NCBI GenBank assembly: GCA_038143955.1
Contig: JAYQMT010000005.1
Coordinates: forward strand, 806,001-870,000
DNA: 64,000 bases
Source of the DNA: Porticoccus sp038143955
GTDB lineage: Bacteria > Pseudomonadota > Gammaproteobacteria > Pseudomonadales > Porticoccaceae
Reading direction: 5' to 3'
Positions within the stretch are counted from its first letter, which is position 1. Each line of letters opens with the position of its first letter. Both the position numbers and the translations under genes were made by a program. The notes beneath the pieces are model-generated. The model was not told the DNA's origin and ran no database searches. It saw only the letters and a program-made list of their open reading frames with translations. Shown in pieces: positions 46,731 to 55,483 of the stretch.

Positions 46731-47345
46731 ATGTCTGATAACTGTTGTGAGCCAATACAAAACCAACATGGGTGGGACTGTCGATACCGACAAATATTGT
46801 GGGTAATTTTACTTATTAATGCCTCAATGTTTGTCGTTGAAATTATCTCAGGAGTGTATTCTGGTTCACAGGCATTGCTTGCTGATGCACTGGATTTTTT
46901 CAGTGATGCTGCCAATTATGCCATTTCCATTTTTGTATTAAATAAATCCTTAACTGCTCGTGCTAAAGCTAGTTTGATTAAAGGCAGTGCAATGGGTTTG
47001 TTTGGCCTATGGATTATGGGCAGCACCTTTTATCAGGCATTTACTGTCGGATTGCCTAAAGCCGAGGTAATGGGAACTATCGGCTTTTTGGCACTGATGG
47101 CCAATGTTGTCTCTGCCTTATTACTGTACAAGTATCGTAAAGGTGATAGTAATCGTATGTCAGTGTGGATTTGTAGTCGTAATGATGCGCTGACTAACAT
47201 TGCAGTAATATTGGCTGCTGGCGCAGTATTTTTTACTCAAACAAAATGGCCGGATTTAATCGTTGCTGTCTTCATTGCAGGTATTGCATTAAGTGGCTCT
47301 TGGCGGATTATTCGTAGCGCTGTAGAGGAATTAAAGTTTAAGTAA
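46731..47345 (+). CDS. cation diffusion facilitator (CDF) family exporter
   Basis: 204 residues, close behind czcA with a good ribosome binding site (AGGAGAAAATC). Five to six membrane helices. Metal site residues typical of CDF proteins are seen as LLADALDFFSDAANY in helix 2 and SRNDALTNIAVI in helix 5. The N-terminal CCEP and the lack of the usual C-terminal cytoplasmic domain make it a short member. It should move zinc, cobalt or cadmium from cytoplasm to periplasm, where CzcCBA expels it. Confidence 0.88.
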   Translation: MSDNCCEPIQNQHGWDCRYRQILWVILLINASMFVVEIISGVYSGSQALLADALDFFSDAANYAISIFVLNKSLTARAKASLIKGSAMGLFGLWIMGSTFYQAFTVGLPKAEVMGTIGFLALMANVVSALLLYKYRKGDSNRMSVWICSRNDALTNIAVILAAGAVFFTQTKWPDLIVAVFIAGIALSGSWRIIRSAVEELKFK

Positions 47346-47361
47346 TCCATAGATTTTACAG

Positions 47362-47625
47362 TCAAGTCTTTTCAAGCCTTGTCGAAACCAATCGCGCCTT
47401 ATTTGCTTGTTGCCACTGTAAAACAAAACTATAGATCACCGGCAACACCAATAGGTTCAAAATCATTACCGTTAACATACCGCCCAACATGGGTGAAGCA
47501 ATGCGGTGCGTAACATCAGAGCCTGTACCTTGGCTCAGCATAATTGGCACAAGACCTGCCATAGTTGAAATAGCAGTCATAGCAATAGGTCTAACCCGTT
47601 TTGAAGTGGCATAGAGCCCAGTATG
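47362..47625 (-). pseudogene. C-terminal fragment of a CusA-type RND pump
   Basis: Reads RVRPIAMTAISTMAGLVPIM, then GSDVTHRIASPMLGGMLTVMILNLLVLPVIYSF and ends at a stop at 47362. This is the last transmembrane helices of a heavy-metal RND pump. Upstream of about 47600 the homology stops, so only some 80 residues of roughly 1050 remain. Its sequence differs from both complete pumps in the window, so it is the relic of a third pump, on the opposite strand to the czc-type operon. Confidence 0.8.
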
Positions 47626-47763
47626 CGTCGTGCAGTGATGCGCCTACAACAAAGCAGAGCCAATATGACAAATGACTCATAAAGTTTTAGTACGCTCCCT
47701 TTGCTAGGCATCGACGGGGACAACCACCACGATGAACAACCCTTATAAATACAGGGGTTCCAG
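47626..47763. other. junction sequence of unit B, no gene seen
   Basis: Between the pump relic and terminal module B. Contains a short CCCTT...AGGGG stem (about 47732-47750), but no protein-like frame. Its position matches the stretch after the unknown gene in unit A, yet similarity between the two is weak until the CGTACTTC hairpin. Confidence 0.35.
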
Positions 47764-47955
47764 GGACGTACTTCATCTTCTAAAGTACGTGCTTTTCAGG
47801 AGAAGGCGGGTTTCAGGAGAAAAAATAGGAAAATTAAGGGGGTTTTTAGGGTAAGGGAGTACGGACTAGAATCGAGGGAAAGCCCAGCAATACTGGGATG
47901 ATGAAAGATTTTGGGTTGTGCCATGAGCAAGTTTGTTTAGTTGCTAATGGCGGTG
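47764..47955. repeat. terminal module B with attachment repeat inside tRNA-Ser
   Basis: Second copy of the module described at 40177-40357: CGTACTTC...AAGTACG hairpin, TTTTCAGGA, GGAG with A-rich blocks, G-run then GTTTTTA, a CCCAG...CTGGG stem, ending with AATGGCGGTG (47946-47955), the last eight bases of which are the 3' end of tRNA-Ser. By eye, roughly two thirds of positions agree between the copies with small gaps. The stem may also serve as terminator for the tRNA gene. Confidence 0.6.
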
Positions 47956-48035
47956 AGAGAGGGATTCGAACCCTCGGTACGTTGCCGTACACACGCTTTC
48001 CAAGCGTGCGCCTTAAGCCACTCGGCCACCTCACC
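47948..48035 (-). tRNA. tRNA-Ser(GGA)
   Basis: 88 bases including CCA. Acceptor GGTGAG pairs with CTCACC. The D-arm reads GGCCGAGTGG, the anticodon loop CTTGGAAAG (anticodon GGA), and a long variable arm (TACGGCAACGTA) is present as in class II tRNAs. The T-loop is GGGTTCGAATCCC. Its 3' end carries the AATGGCGGTG repeat shared with 40348 and 31811, so it is the likely integration site of the metal-resistance units. Confidence 0.97.
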
Positions 48036-48139
48036 ACATGAATAAACATTAAAATGAAATATCTATTGATTTTATGCTTGCATATCCAGCCATAATAAAT
48101 AGGCGGAACTTTACACAACCCAAATATCAATAGCAATTA

Positions 48140-48700
48140 TCAGGGCCAATCCTTAAAATAATCGTTAGTATTAATTTTTGAAGCATTAGTCTCACGCCCA
48201 ACAGGTATAGTACCTAAATATAGAAAGCCAATAATTTTCTCACTAATACCTAAGCCTAATCCGGCAGAAAAATTCATGTCATAAGCGACTTCACCAGTTC
48301 GCCATACTGCTCCTAATCCCATAGCATATGCTGCATTCAGCATATTTTGAGCAGCAGCCCCAGCTGAGATTATTTGCTCTATTTCTGGAACTACAGGATG
48401 TTGTTTAAGGCTTGCAATTACAATTACAATAGTTGGAGCTCTCATCGCTTTTTTAGCCAAGAGCTCACATTTGTTTTCTGTCATATTACTGATTTTTTGT
48501 TTTTCAGTCGCAATAAATAATTCACCTAATTTTTTTCGTGAATCGCCTTCAATAACTAAAAACCTCCATGGTCTCAAACGACAATGATCAGCAGCTCTAA
48601 GGGCTGATTTCTTGATTTCTTCAAGAGCTTCTATTGTTGGTCCAGGTTCAACCAATCTAGGGCTAGAGACTCTGTTTTGCAACGCAACTAACGCATCCAT
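48140..48700 (-). CDS. nitroreductase family protein, YdjA-like
   Basis: 186 residues. FMN-binding nitroreductase fold with QNRVSSPRLVEPGP near the start, ALRAADHCRLRPWRFLVIEG, and the GAAAQNMLNAAYAMGLGAVWRTGEVAYD segment typical of the YdjA subgroup. Cytoplasmic NAD(P)H oxidoreductase whose natural substrate is unknown. First clearly chromosomal gene right of the island boundary, with a frame free of breaks. About 100 bases separate its stop from the tRNA-Ser 5' end, enough for the tRNA promoter. Confidence 0.88.
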   Translation of the reverse strand: MDALVALQNRVSSPRLVEPGPTIEALEEIKKSALRAADHCRLRPWRFLVIEGDSRKKLGELFIATEKQKISNMTENKCELLAKKAMRAPTIVIVIASLKQHPVVPEIEQIISAGAAAQNMLNAAYAMGLGAVWRTGEVAYDMNFSAGLGLGISEKIIGFLYLGTIPVGRETNASKINTNDYFKDWP

Positions 48701-48773
48701 TTTTCACCTACATACAAAGAAAGAATTTTATTATAACAGACCATCTAAATGAAAAATAATTTATAATATCAAC

Positions 48774-49593
48774 TTATTGACGAGATGTGCGTACCAGAGG
48801 GGGGCCCGTCTTTCTTGAGCTACGATAAGGATTGATGTCTATACCGCCTCTTCGAGAGTATCGAGCATATACCTCTAATTCCTGTGGTTGACAGAAAGCA
48901 TTTATATCAGAATATATTCGCTCAACACACTGTTCATGAAAATCTTGATGATGGCGATATGAAATAATATATTTGAGCAGGCCTGCGGCACTGATCTGTC
49001 GCCCTGTATATTTGATCATAATACTCGCCCAGTCAGGCTGATTGGTCACGGGGCAGTTCGTTTTCAGCAAATGACTATAAAGTGTTTCTGTCACAATGCA
49101 GTCGCTCTTCTCTTTAAGCAAAAATGAAGCATCTAGATCATAAGAATCAATGCTCACATCTAGATTATCTATCAAGATGCCTGAAAATGATGGGAATCCC
49201 CGATTACAAAAAGCATCTAGGCTATAACTACTAACATCGACACAACCATCTACACAATGTTCAATATCTTTTTTTACTATCGCCTCAATCTCTTCGCTAG
49301 ACTCACATTTCATTTGATTAAGGGGAATTCAGGTAGAGCTTTAAGGACTTAGACTCTACTATATTTTTTGTATCACACGACAAAGTAACTTCAATCACAG
49401 CAACAGTAGGTTTTCCTTTTAGATCTAACCAGGAAACTTCATATGCTGTCCATATATCTTCACCATAAAATGTGTGGCTATTTTCTATGTTTATTGACTG
49501 TCGCCCTTTTTTTCTAGGTATAGCGAATAGCAACCCTGCATTGTAATCTTCTGGGTATGCTGTTTTAACTCCTAAAATTAAATCTTTATGCAT
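48774..49593 (-). CDS. queF: NADPH-dependent 7-cyano-7-deazaguanine reductase (frame broken at a C run)
   Basis: Reduces preQ0 to preQ1 in queuosine synthesis. The N-terminal part ends with VTLSCDTKNIVESKSLKLYLNS, with the catalytic Cys and the ESKSLKLY motif. The C-terminal part has TNCPVTNQPDWASIMIKYTG and the HEQCVERIYSDI segment. The frame breaks at the four-base C run (49322-49325 on the plus strand as GGGG). Removing one base gives LYLNSLNQMKCESSEEIEA and a continuous protein of about 273 residues, the length of the long E. coli-type QueF. Completes the pathway with queE and queC at 14-15.5 kb. Confidence 0.93.
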
Positions 49594-49620
49594 AGATATA
49601 AGTTCTAGTTTTTTAAAAAA

Positions 49621-50394
49621 TTAGGTTCTTAGGCGCTTTCCATGATCAAGCAAATATAAAGAATAAGAAAACAAAATTATACAAAAAGCAATCACCATGA
49701 AAAATGCCCAATTTATATTAACGTCAGTTATACCTAGGAAGCCATATCTGAAGGTGTTTACCATATAAAGAATAGGGTTACTCATTGAAATTCCCTGCCA
49801 AAATTTAGGCAACATTTCAATCGAATAAAATACTCCGCCCAGATATGTAAGAGGTGTTAAAACAAAAACTGGGATAATTGATATATCATCAAAACTATTT
49901 GCGTAAATAGCGTTGATGAAGCCGGTCAGTGAAAATAAAAATGAAGTAAAAAAAACAATGCCAACTGTTACAATTAGATTATGTATGTGCAGATCGGTAA
50001 AAAATAAAGACATGCAGGTGACTATAGATCCTACCGTCAAGCCCCTAATCACACCGCCGATCACATACCCAAACAAAAGAACATGGCTGGGCACTGGGGA
50101 CACAAGCACTTCCTCAATAGATCTTTGAAATTTCGCGCCAAAAAATGATGAGACAACATTTCCATATGAGTTGGTGATAACAGACATCATAATAAGCCCG
50201 GGGACAACAAATTCAATATAAGGGAAACCTGACATGCTTCCAATACGAGGGCCTATTAAGGTACCGAAGATTATAAAATATAACGCAATAGTGATTGCAG
50301 GAGGAAGTAAAGTCTGTGGCCAAATACGAGTAAATCTTTTCACTTCTTTAACCACTATTGTAAAAAAAGCTGTCCATTGCTCACTAGGACTCAT
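49621..50394 (-). CDS. ABC-2 type exporter permease, YadH-like
   Basis: 257 residues, six membrane helices. Family markers include FTRIWPQTLLPPAITIALYFIIFG near the start, FIEFVVPG-like FPYIEFVVPGLIMMSVI, FQRSIEEVLVSPVPSHVLL and YLGGVFYSIEMLPKFWQ. Pairs with the ATPase whose gene overlaps its start by four bases. YadGH-type transporters are of uncertain substrate. There is no sign that it belongs to the surface-polysaccharide genes. Confidence 0.9.
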   Translation of the reverse strand: MSPSEQWTAFFTIVVKEVKRFTRIWPQTLLPPAITIALYFIIFGTLIGPRIGSMSGFPYIEFVVPGLIMMSVITNSYGNVVSSFFGAKFQRSIEEVLVSPVPSHVLLFGYVIGGVIRGLTVGSIVTCMSLFFTDLHIHNLIVTVGIVFFTSFLFSLTGFINAIYANSFDDISIIPVFVLTPLTYLGGVFYSIEMLPKFWQGISMSNPILYMVNTFRYGFLGITDVNINWAFFMVIAFCIILFSYSLYLLDHGKRLRT

Positions 50395-51335
50395 CCTGCA
50401 TCCTCTTCATTTTTTTGTTCGTGGGGCTGCACAAGTGAAACAAACAACTCCTCCAACCTGTTGGTCTTGTTTCTCATACTAGAAATCTCTATACCTTGAT
50501 TGGTAAGGTTGGCAAACAAAGTGTTTAAAGATTTATTTTTCTCAACCTCAACTTCGAAGCTGTTATCGTTAATAATTCGCCCCTTATAACCCTTAATGCT
50601 CGGTAGTTCAGATAAATTTTCGTATGCGTCAAAAATAAAGGACTCCGAATTCAACTGCCGTAATAAATCACTAGTAGAGGTATTTTGGATAATTTCTCCA
50701 CGATCAATAATTGCCACATTCCGACATAAATATTCAGCCTCTTCTAAATAATGGGTAGTTAAAATTATTGTTGTGCCTTTCGCATTAATTTCCTTAAGAA
50801 ATTTCCACATAGATCGCCTGAGTTCTATATCAACACCAGCTGTAGGTTCGTCTAAAATCAACAATTTAGGCTCATGGACAAGAGCCCTTGCTATCATTAG
50901 TCGTCTTTTCATTCCACCCGATAGCATCCGTGGAGTCTGGTCACGCTTATCCCATAAACCTAAGAGCTTCAGATATTTTTCTGCTCGCTCCTCGGATAAT
51001 CTTTTTGAAATACCAAAATATCCACCCTGTGTGCTAATAATATCAAAAAACTTTCTCAAACTGATTGAAATTAAATTCTTGTGGTACAACCCCAATATTT
51101 TTTTTATTATTGGGAAATCTTTGTCTATATCCATACCAAATACAGATATATTCCCAGATGTTTTTTTCACCAAGGAGGAAATAATACCTAGAATTGTCGA
51201 TTTGCCAGCTCCATTTGGGCCTAAAAGTGCAAAGAAATCTCCCTGCTTGACCTCAATGTCAATACCCTTTAGTGCTAAGAGTCCTGAATCATATTCTTTA
51301 AAGAGATTTTTTATAATCAAGCACGAATTTTTCAT
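50391..51335 (-). CDS. ABC transporter ATP-binding protein, YadG-like
   Basis: 314 residues. Walker A GPNGAGKST at about 40-48, signature MLSGGMKRRLMIARAL, Walker B LLILDEPTAGVD, and the H-loop in ILTTHYLEEAEYLC. The C-terminal 90 residues form the usual regulatory extension of this subgroup. Energises the neighbouring ABC-2 permease. The stop overlaps the permease start (ATGA). The frame is intact. Confidence 0.92.
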   Translation of the reverse strand: MKNSCLIIKNLFKEYDSGLLALKGIDIEVKQGDFFALLGPNGAGKSTILGIISSLVKKTSGNISVFGMDIDKDFPIIKKILGLYHKNLISISLRKFFDIISTQGGYFGISKRLSEERAEKYLKLLGLWDKRDQTPRMLSGGMKRRLMIARALVHEPKLLILDEPTAGVDIELRRSMWKFLKEINAKGTTIILTTHYLEEAEYLCRNVAIIDRGEIIQNTSTSDLLRQLNSESFIFDAYENLSELPSIKGYKGRIINDNSFEVEVEKNKSLNTLFANLTNQGIEISSMRNKTNRLEELFVSLVQPHEQKNEEDAG

Positions 51336-51500
51336 AGTTTTGGTAATCTACTAATTTATAGCTTGAACTGCGAGATTTAATTTAATTTTTTGTAGGTAAA
51401 TTATAAAACATATTCCGCAAGGAACAATTTCTACAAATTATTTAAAAATTACACCGCATGAATTTTGAAAAAGGTGACAGAATCTAATTATATTTTTAAT

Positions 51501-51576
51501 TGGAGCGGGAAACCGGGTTCGAACCGGCGACCTCAACCTTGGCAAGGTTGCGCTCTACCAACTGAGCTATTCCCGC
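51501..51576 (-). tRNA. tRNA-Gly(GCC)
   Basis: 76 bases including an encoded CCA. Acceptor GCGGGAA, D-arm GCTCAGTTGGTAGAGC, anticodon stem AACCT with loop TGCCAAG (anticodon GCC), T-loop GTTCGAACC. Standard cloverleaf with no mismatch of note. 35 bases from the tRNA-Glu gene on the same strand, so both are likely cut from one transcript. Confidence 0.97.
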
Positions 51577-51611
51577 AGTTTCTTTTGCAACAAGAGCAAA
51601 GCAACGAAAAA

Positions 51612-51687
51612 TGGCGTCCCGTAGGGGAGTCGAACCCCTGTTACCGCCGTGAAAGGGCGGTGTCCTAGGCCTCTAGACGAACGGGAC
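51612..51687 (-). tRNA. tRNA-Glu(TTC)
   Basis: 76 bases including an encoded CCA. Acceptor GTCCCGT with GGGAC at the 3' side, D-arm GTCTAGAGGCCTAGGAC, anticodon loop CCTTTCACG (anticodon TTC), T-arm GGGGTTCGACTCCCC. Lies upstream of tRNA-Gly on the same strand. Confidence 0.97.
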
Positions 51688-51816
51688 TAAAATTTTCTTT
51701 AAGAAAACTAAATATTCTTTAAAATGGACGCGCGCATTTTATGAAGCGGGCTCTGTACTGTCAAGCCTACTTTACAGCATGCTCACTAAATTAAAATACA
51801 CAATTACAAATATTAC

Positions 51817-52213
51817 TTAAATTTCCTTGTGGACTAAACTCAATGAGAGAGAGTTTATGCAATATCGCAAGCCCGTCGGATCCGGCCCATCAGTAAATAA
51901 ATGCCCTAAATGAGATCCACAAGATGCGCAAACAATTTCAACTCGCTCCATGCCATAACTTTTGTCTGAGTGCTTGTTTACAGCACAATCACTTATTACA
52001 TCAAAAAAGCTAGGCCATCCAGATCCAGAATCATACTTTTTTTGAATCAAATAAAGGCTCTTCGCAGCATACACAAATATAAATGCCTGCTTTCTTTTCA
52101 GTATTAAATTTTCCTGAGAATGCTGGCTCTGTACCTTTTTCCCAGCAGATATTGAATGTTTCTGGGGACAATCTCTCTCGCCATTCTTCTTTACTAAGTT
52201 TTTTATCCTTCAT
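51817..52213 (-). CDS. msrB: peptide-methionine (R)-S-oxide reductase, cytoplasmic (frame broken at an A run)
   Basis: About 132 residues after repair. The zinc ligands are in CVCCEEPLF and CASCGSHLG. The core is GSGWPSFFDVI with LFTDGPDPTGLRYCINS, whose Cys is catalytic. The frame breaks in the seven-base run at 52037-52043. One base joins LFDSKK to KYDSGSGWPSFF. No signal peptide, so this is the cytoplasmic counterpart of the exported Msr fusion at 9.9 kb, which lacks the zinc ligands. Length and motifs are those of free-standing MsrB. Confidence 0.92.
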
Positions 52214-52304
52214 AACATCAATCCCTTACTTTTCTTAGCTATCGGTGTAATTTGATATACAATAGCTAGATTATAATAAATTGAAATTATTGATAAAGAT
52301 ATCT

Positions 52305-53537
52305 ATGCAACATATAAAACAATCAAAAAAATTAAATGATGTTTGTTATGACATTCGTGGCCCAATTCACCAGCATGCAAATCGCTTGGAAGAAGACGGG
52401 CACCGTATTTTTAAGCTTAACATAGGAAATCCTGGTGCATTCGGTTTTGGTGCGCCAGATGAAATAATCCAAGACGTTATACATAACTTACCAGAAGCTC
52501 AAAGTTACTGTCATTCAAAAGGTCTTTACAGTGCAAGAAAAGCTGTCATGCAGCGTTGTCAGGTTATGGGTATACAAGATGTTGAGGTTGATGATATTTT
52601 TTTGGGCAATGGTGTCAGTGAATTAATAGTAATGGCTATGCAAGCTTTACTTAACAATGAAGATGAGATTTTAATTCCTGCCCCAGACTACCCACTTTGG
52701 ACTGCTTCTGTAAATCTAGCAGGAGGTAAAGCTATTCATTATCTTTGTGATGAAAAAAATGACTGGCAGCCAGATATTGATGATATTGCTAAAAAAATTA
52801 CAAAAAAAACTCGTGGTATTGTCGTTATAAATCCAAATAATCCGACAGGTGCCGTATATAGCAAAAATACTTTGAATAAAATAATTGCGCTAGCTAGAAA
52901 GCATAGTCTGATAATTTATGCTGATGAAATATATGATCGTATCTTATTCGACGGAGCTAAACATATTCCTATTGCCAGCTTGGCTAGTGACGTGCTTTTT
53001 GTTACATTAAACGGATTATCCAAAACGTATAGACTTGCTGGTTTTAGATCAGGGTGGCTGGTGGTAAGTGGGGCTAAAGAAACAGCTAAGAGCTATCTAG
53101 AGGGTCTCGAAACACTTTCTTCTGTTAGGCTTTGCGCTAACGTTCCTGCTATGCATGCAATTCAGACTGCGTTGGGTGGACGACAAAGTATCGAGGACTT
53201 AACTGGGCCAAAAGGTAGACTATTACTTCAAAGGGACACTGCTTGGTCTCTTCTAACGAAGATACCTGGTGTAAGTTGTATAAAACCAAAAGCAGCAATG
53301 TATTTATTCCCTCGTTTGGACCCCAAAATTTATCCAATAAAAAATGATGAAAACTTTGTATTAGACTTACTGCTTGATAAAAAAATTCTTGTAGTTCAAG
53401 GTACGGCATTTAATTGGCCGGATCCGGATCATTTTCGTATTGTTTTTTTGCCAAGAGAAGATGACATAACGGAAGCGATTCACAGATTGTCTGATTTTTT
53501 AAAAAAATATCGTATCGATAATGGAACTGATACTTAA
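52305..53537 (+). CDS. alaA: glutamate-pyruvate aminotransferase, AlaA-like
   Basis: 410 residues from the ATG at 52305. The frame is open from 52281, but the family starts at QHIKQSKKLNDVCYDIRGP. Class I PLP fold: GNPGAFGFGAPDEII, NGVSELIVMAMQALL, VVINPNNPTGAVY, YADEIYDRI and the PLP lysine in GLSKTYRLAGFRSGW. Makes alanine from pyruvate and glutamate. The frame is intact over 1.2 kb, so not every gene in the window is broken. Ends only 37 bases before the end of the convergent pdxB gene. Confidence 0.92.
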   Translation: MQHIKQSKKLNDVCYDIRGPIHQHANRLEEDGHRIFKLNIGNPGAFGFGAPDEIIQDVIHNLPEAQSYCHSKGLYSARKAVMQRCQVMGIQDVEVDDIFLGNGVSELIVMAMQALLNNEDEILIPAPDYPLWTASVNLAGGKAIHYLCDEKNDWQPDIDDIAKKITKKTRGIVVINPNNPTGAVYSKNTLNKIIALARKHSLIIYADEIYDRILFDGAKHIPIASLASDVLFVTLNGLSKTYRLAGFRSGWLVVSGAKETAKSYLEGLETLSSVRLCANVPAMHAIQTALGGRQSIEDLTGPKGRLLLQRDTAWSLLTKIPGVSCIKPKAAMYLFPRLDPKIYPIKNDENFVLDLLLDKKILVVQGTAFNWPDPDHFRIVFLPREDDITEAIHRLSDFLKKYRIDNGTDT

Positions 53538-53573
53538 TTAGATTAACAATTTCAGCTGTAGAAAATTTTCCTA

Positions 53574-54661
53574 CTAGGTGGTCTTGAAGCCCATTTTTCT
53601 TAAATTTTGCACTAAAGAATCTTCAGTATTTTTGGTCAAATGATATCTGCTGAACTCATATCTTTTTGGACAATTTTTTCTTAAAGCATCAAATTCAACT
53701 GAAATATCTCCTGTTTTTTTTAATAAAACATCCCTCATTTGGTAATCTATTTTTTTATATCAAAAGTAGCGGTTACTGCTGCATTTAGAGAAGAAGGGCA
53801 TAATTGAAAAAATTTATTCTGGGTGGGTGTGCCTGGATAATTAATACCATACTTGGTGCAAAAGGCCTCAAATATCATTTCTGTTCCTTTGATTTTGCCA
53901 TCATAACTATAACCTGCGATATGAGGTGAACAAATATCGACTAACTCCAGCAGACGTAATGAAATATTTGGTTCATTCTCCCACACATCAAGGGACACTT
54001 GAGAGGAGCTGGTTGACAAAAAATTTATTAATGATTTATTGTCAATTACTGAGCCTCTACTAGAATTAATAAGTAAAATATCTTTTTTAAGTCTTAAGAA
54101 AACTTCATCGTTGAATAGGTGATGTGTCGGGAAAGGTCCATCTATAGTTAAAGGTACGTGTATCGATAAAATGTCTGACTTAATTACCTCCTCAAAAGAT
54201 ACTAAGTGTTTATTTTTTTTTGTATCCAAAAATGGATCATAACAGTGGCATTTCACTCCAATATCATCAAGAATACGATATAATTTTCCACCAATATTCC
54301 CACAACCAATTATGCCAACTGTTTGATCCATCCAGTGGGAGCGTAAAGAACATAAAACTGAAATGACATACTGGATAACTGCGTTAGAGTTACAACCCGG
54401 AGCATTAAAAAAATCGATACCCTGCTCTTGCAGATAAAATTCATCAACGTGATCGGAACCAATTGTTGCAGACCCAACAAATCTTATCTTGCTATTTTTT
54501 AGTAGGTTTTCATTTACTTGCGTAATAGACCTCACTAATAAAACGTCAGCAAATCTAACATCTTCTGAGCAAATTTCTCGGCCAGGAAGCATTCTAATAT
54601 CACCATATGGAGAAAATAGCTCTTGCACCAAAGGCATACTATTATCAGCAATAATTTTCAT
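53574..54661 (-). CDS. pdxB: erythronate-4-phosphate dehydrogenase (frame broken near the C-terminus)
   Basis: NAD-dependent step of pyridoxal phosphate synthesis. Begins MKIIADNSMPLVQELF. NAD motif GIIGCGNIGGKL, LLINSSRGSVID, and the catalytic His in CSPHIAGYSYDGKIKGT. The frame stops at 53747, about 60 residues short of the family length. Adding one base in the run at 53750-53756 continues it as IDYQMRDVLLK and FDALRKNCPKRYEFSRYHL, the PdxB dimerisation-domain ending, to a stop at 53574. So the whole enzyme of about 362 residues is present. Confidence 0.9.
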
Positions 54662-54684
54662 TGTATTTAACCCACTTTATGGAC

Positions 54685-55263
54685 TTATTGCTCTGAACAA
54701 AATTGATAAAGAGATGAATCAAAAGGATTTACACCAGTATAGCAAACTAAAGCATTCACAAATAATAATGCTCGATTCGGTAAAGATTTAATACACCAAG
54801 TGTGTGCTTGATCAGAGATCGATTTTGAAAAATACCAGCTAGACTCTCGATCGCTATCTAAATTATCGAAACTGACATGAAATATATTATTTGAGGCAAC
54901 CGAAAAAATCCATTCAAGTGCTTGGGGTTTAACTTCAACTTCTTCAAATTTTTTTTGTGCAATACTTGATCGCCCATCTGAATTATACCAGTAACCATAA
55001 TCTATCATTTTACGCCTTTCATCACCTGCGAGACACCAGTGTGCAACCTCATGCAAAGCGCTAGAAATATAATTTTTGCGAAAAATCAGTCTATTAGTTT
55101 TGCAATCAGAGCTAGAGGGGAAGTATATTGGTTCATTTGCTCCGCCCTCGAGCCTAATATTATATTTAGAAGAAAATGAATTATTAAAAATAAGAATTAT
55201 CTCCTCTAAACTTAATTGAACTTTATTTTTTAGAACATAGGGTTCTGTGATCGGGAATTTCAC
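54685..55263 (-). CDS. epmC: elongation factor P hydroxylase, EpmC
   Basis: 192 residues. The metal-binding motif LHEVAHWCLAGDERR is at about 70-84. DYGYWYNSDGRSS and EVEVKPQALEWIFS are conserved EpmC segments, and CYTGVNPFDSSLY is near the end. Hydroxylates the modified lysine of elongation factor P. EpmC is restricted mainly to Gammaproteobacteria, which supports the taxonomic reading of the window. Lies 23 bases upstream of pdxB on the same strand. The frame is intact. Confidence 0.93.
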   Translation of the reverse strand: MKFPITEPYVLKNKVQLSLEEIILIFNNSFSSKYNIRLEGGANEPIYFPSSSDCKTNRLIFRKNYISSALHEVAHWCLAGDERRKMIDYGYWYNSDGRSSIAQKKFEEVEVKPQALEWIFSVASNNIFHVSFDNLDSDRESSWYFSKSISDQAHTWCIKSLPNRALLFVNALVCYTGVNPFDSSLYQFCSEQ

Positions 55264-55483
55264 GACTTAGTATTTCTCCACGTAAATCAATTTATCTAAC
55301 CAAACCATATGATATATTTTTTGTACCTTTGAAATTATTTAAAAAATATAGCACTACATGTTGTACTTTTTATCAATCAGTAGTACCTTATATTGTGTAT
55401 TGAATAAAATATTAATAATTTAGTTGAATAACTATTATTCTCATAATGGTTATTCATGTAAGTTGATATTTGAGAAATGTATT

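Noticed and set aside
31634..47955. Integrase, transposase or plasmid origin in the metal-resistance units
   Set aside because: Searched by eye on both strands for tyrosine recombinase (R..HxxR..Y), DDE and serine recombinase motifs and for iteron arrays; none seen.
47846..48136. Open frame over the tRNA-Ser gene on the minus strand
   Set aside because: Its translation (VRWPSGLRRTLGKRVYGNVPRVRIPL) is the usual artefact of reading through a tRNA-Ser gene and not a protein.
51465..51668. Open frame across tRNA-Gly and tRNA-Glu on the plus strand
   Set aside because: GKPGSNRRPQPWQGCALPTELF is the familiar antisense read of tRNA genes; two good cloverleaves occupy it.
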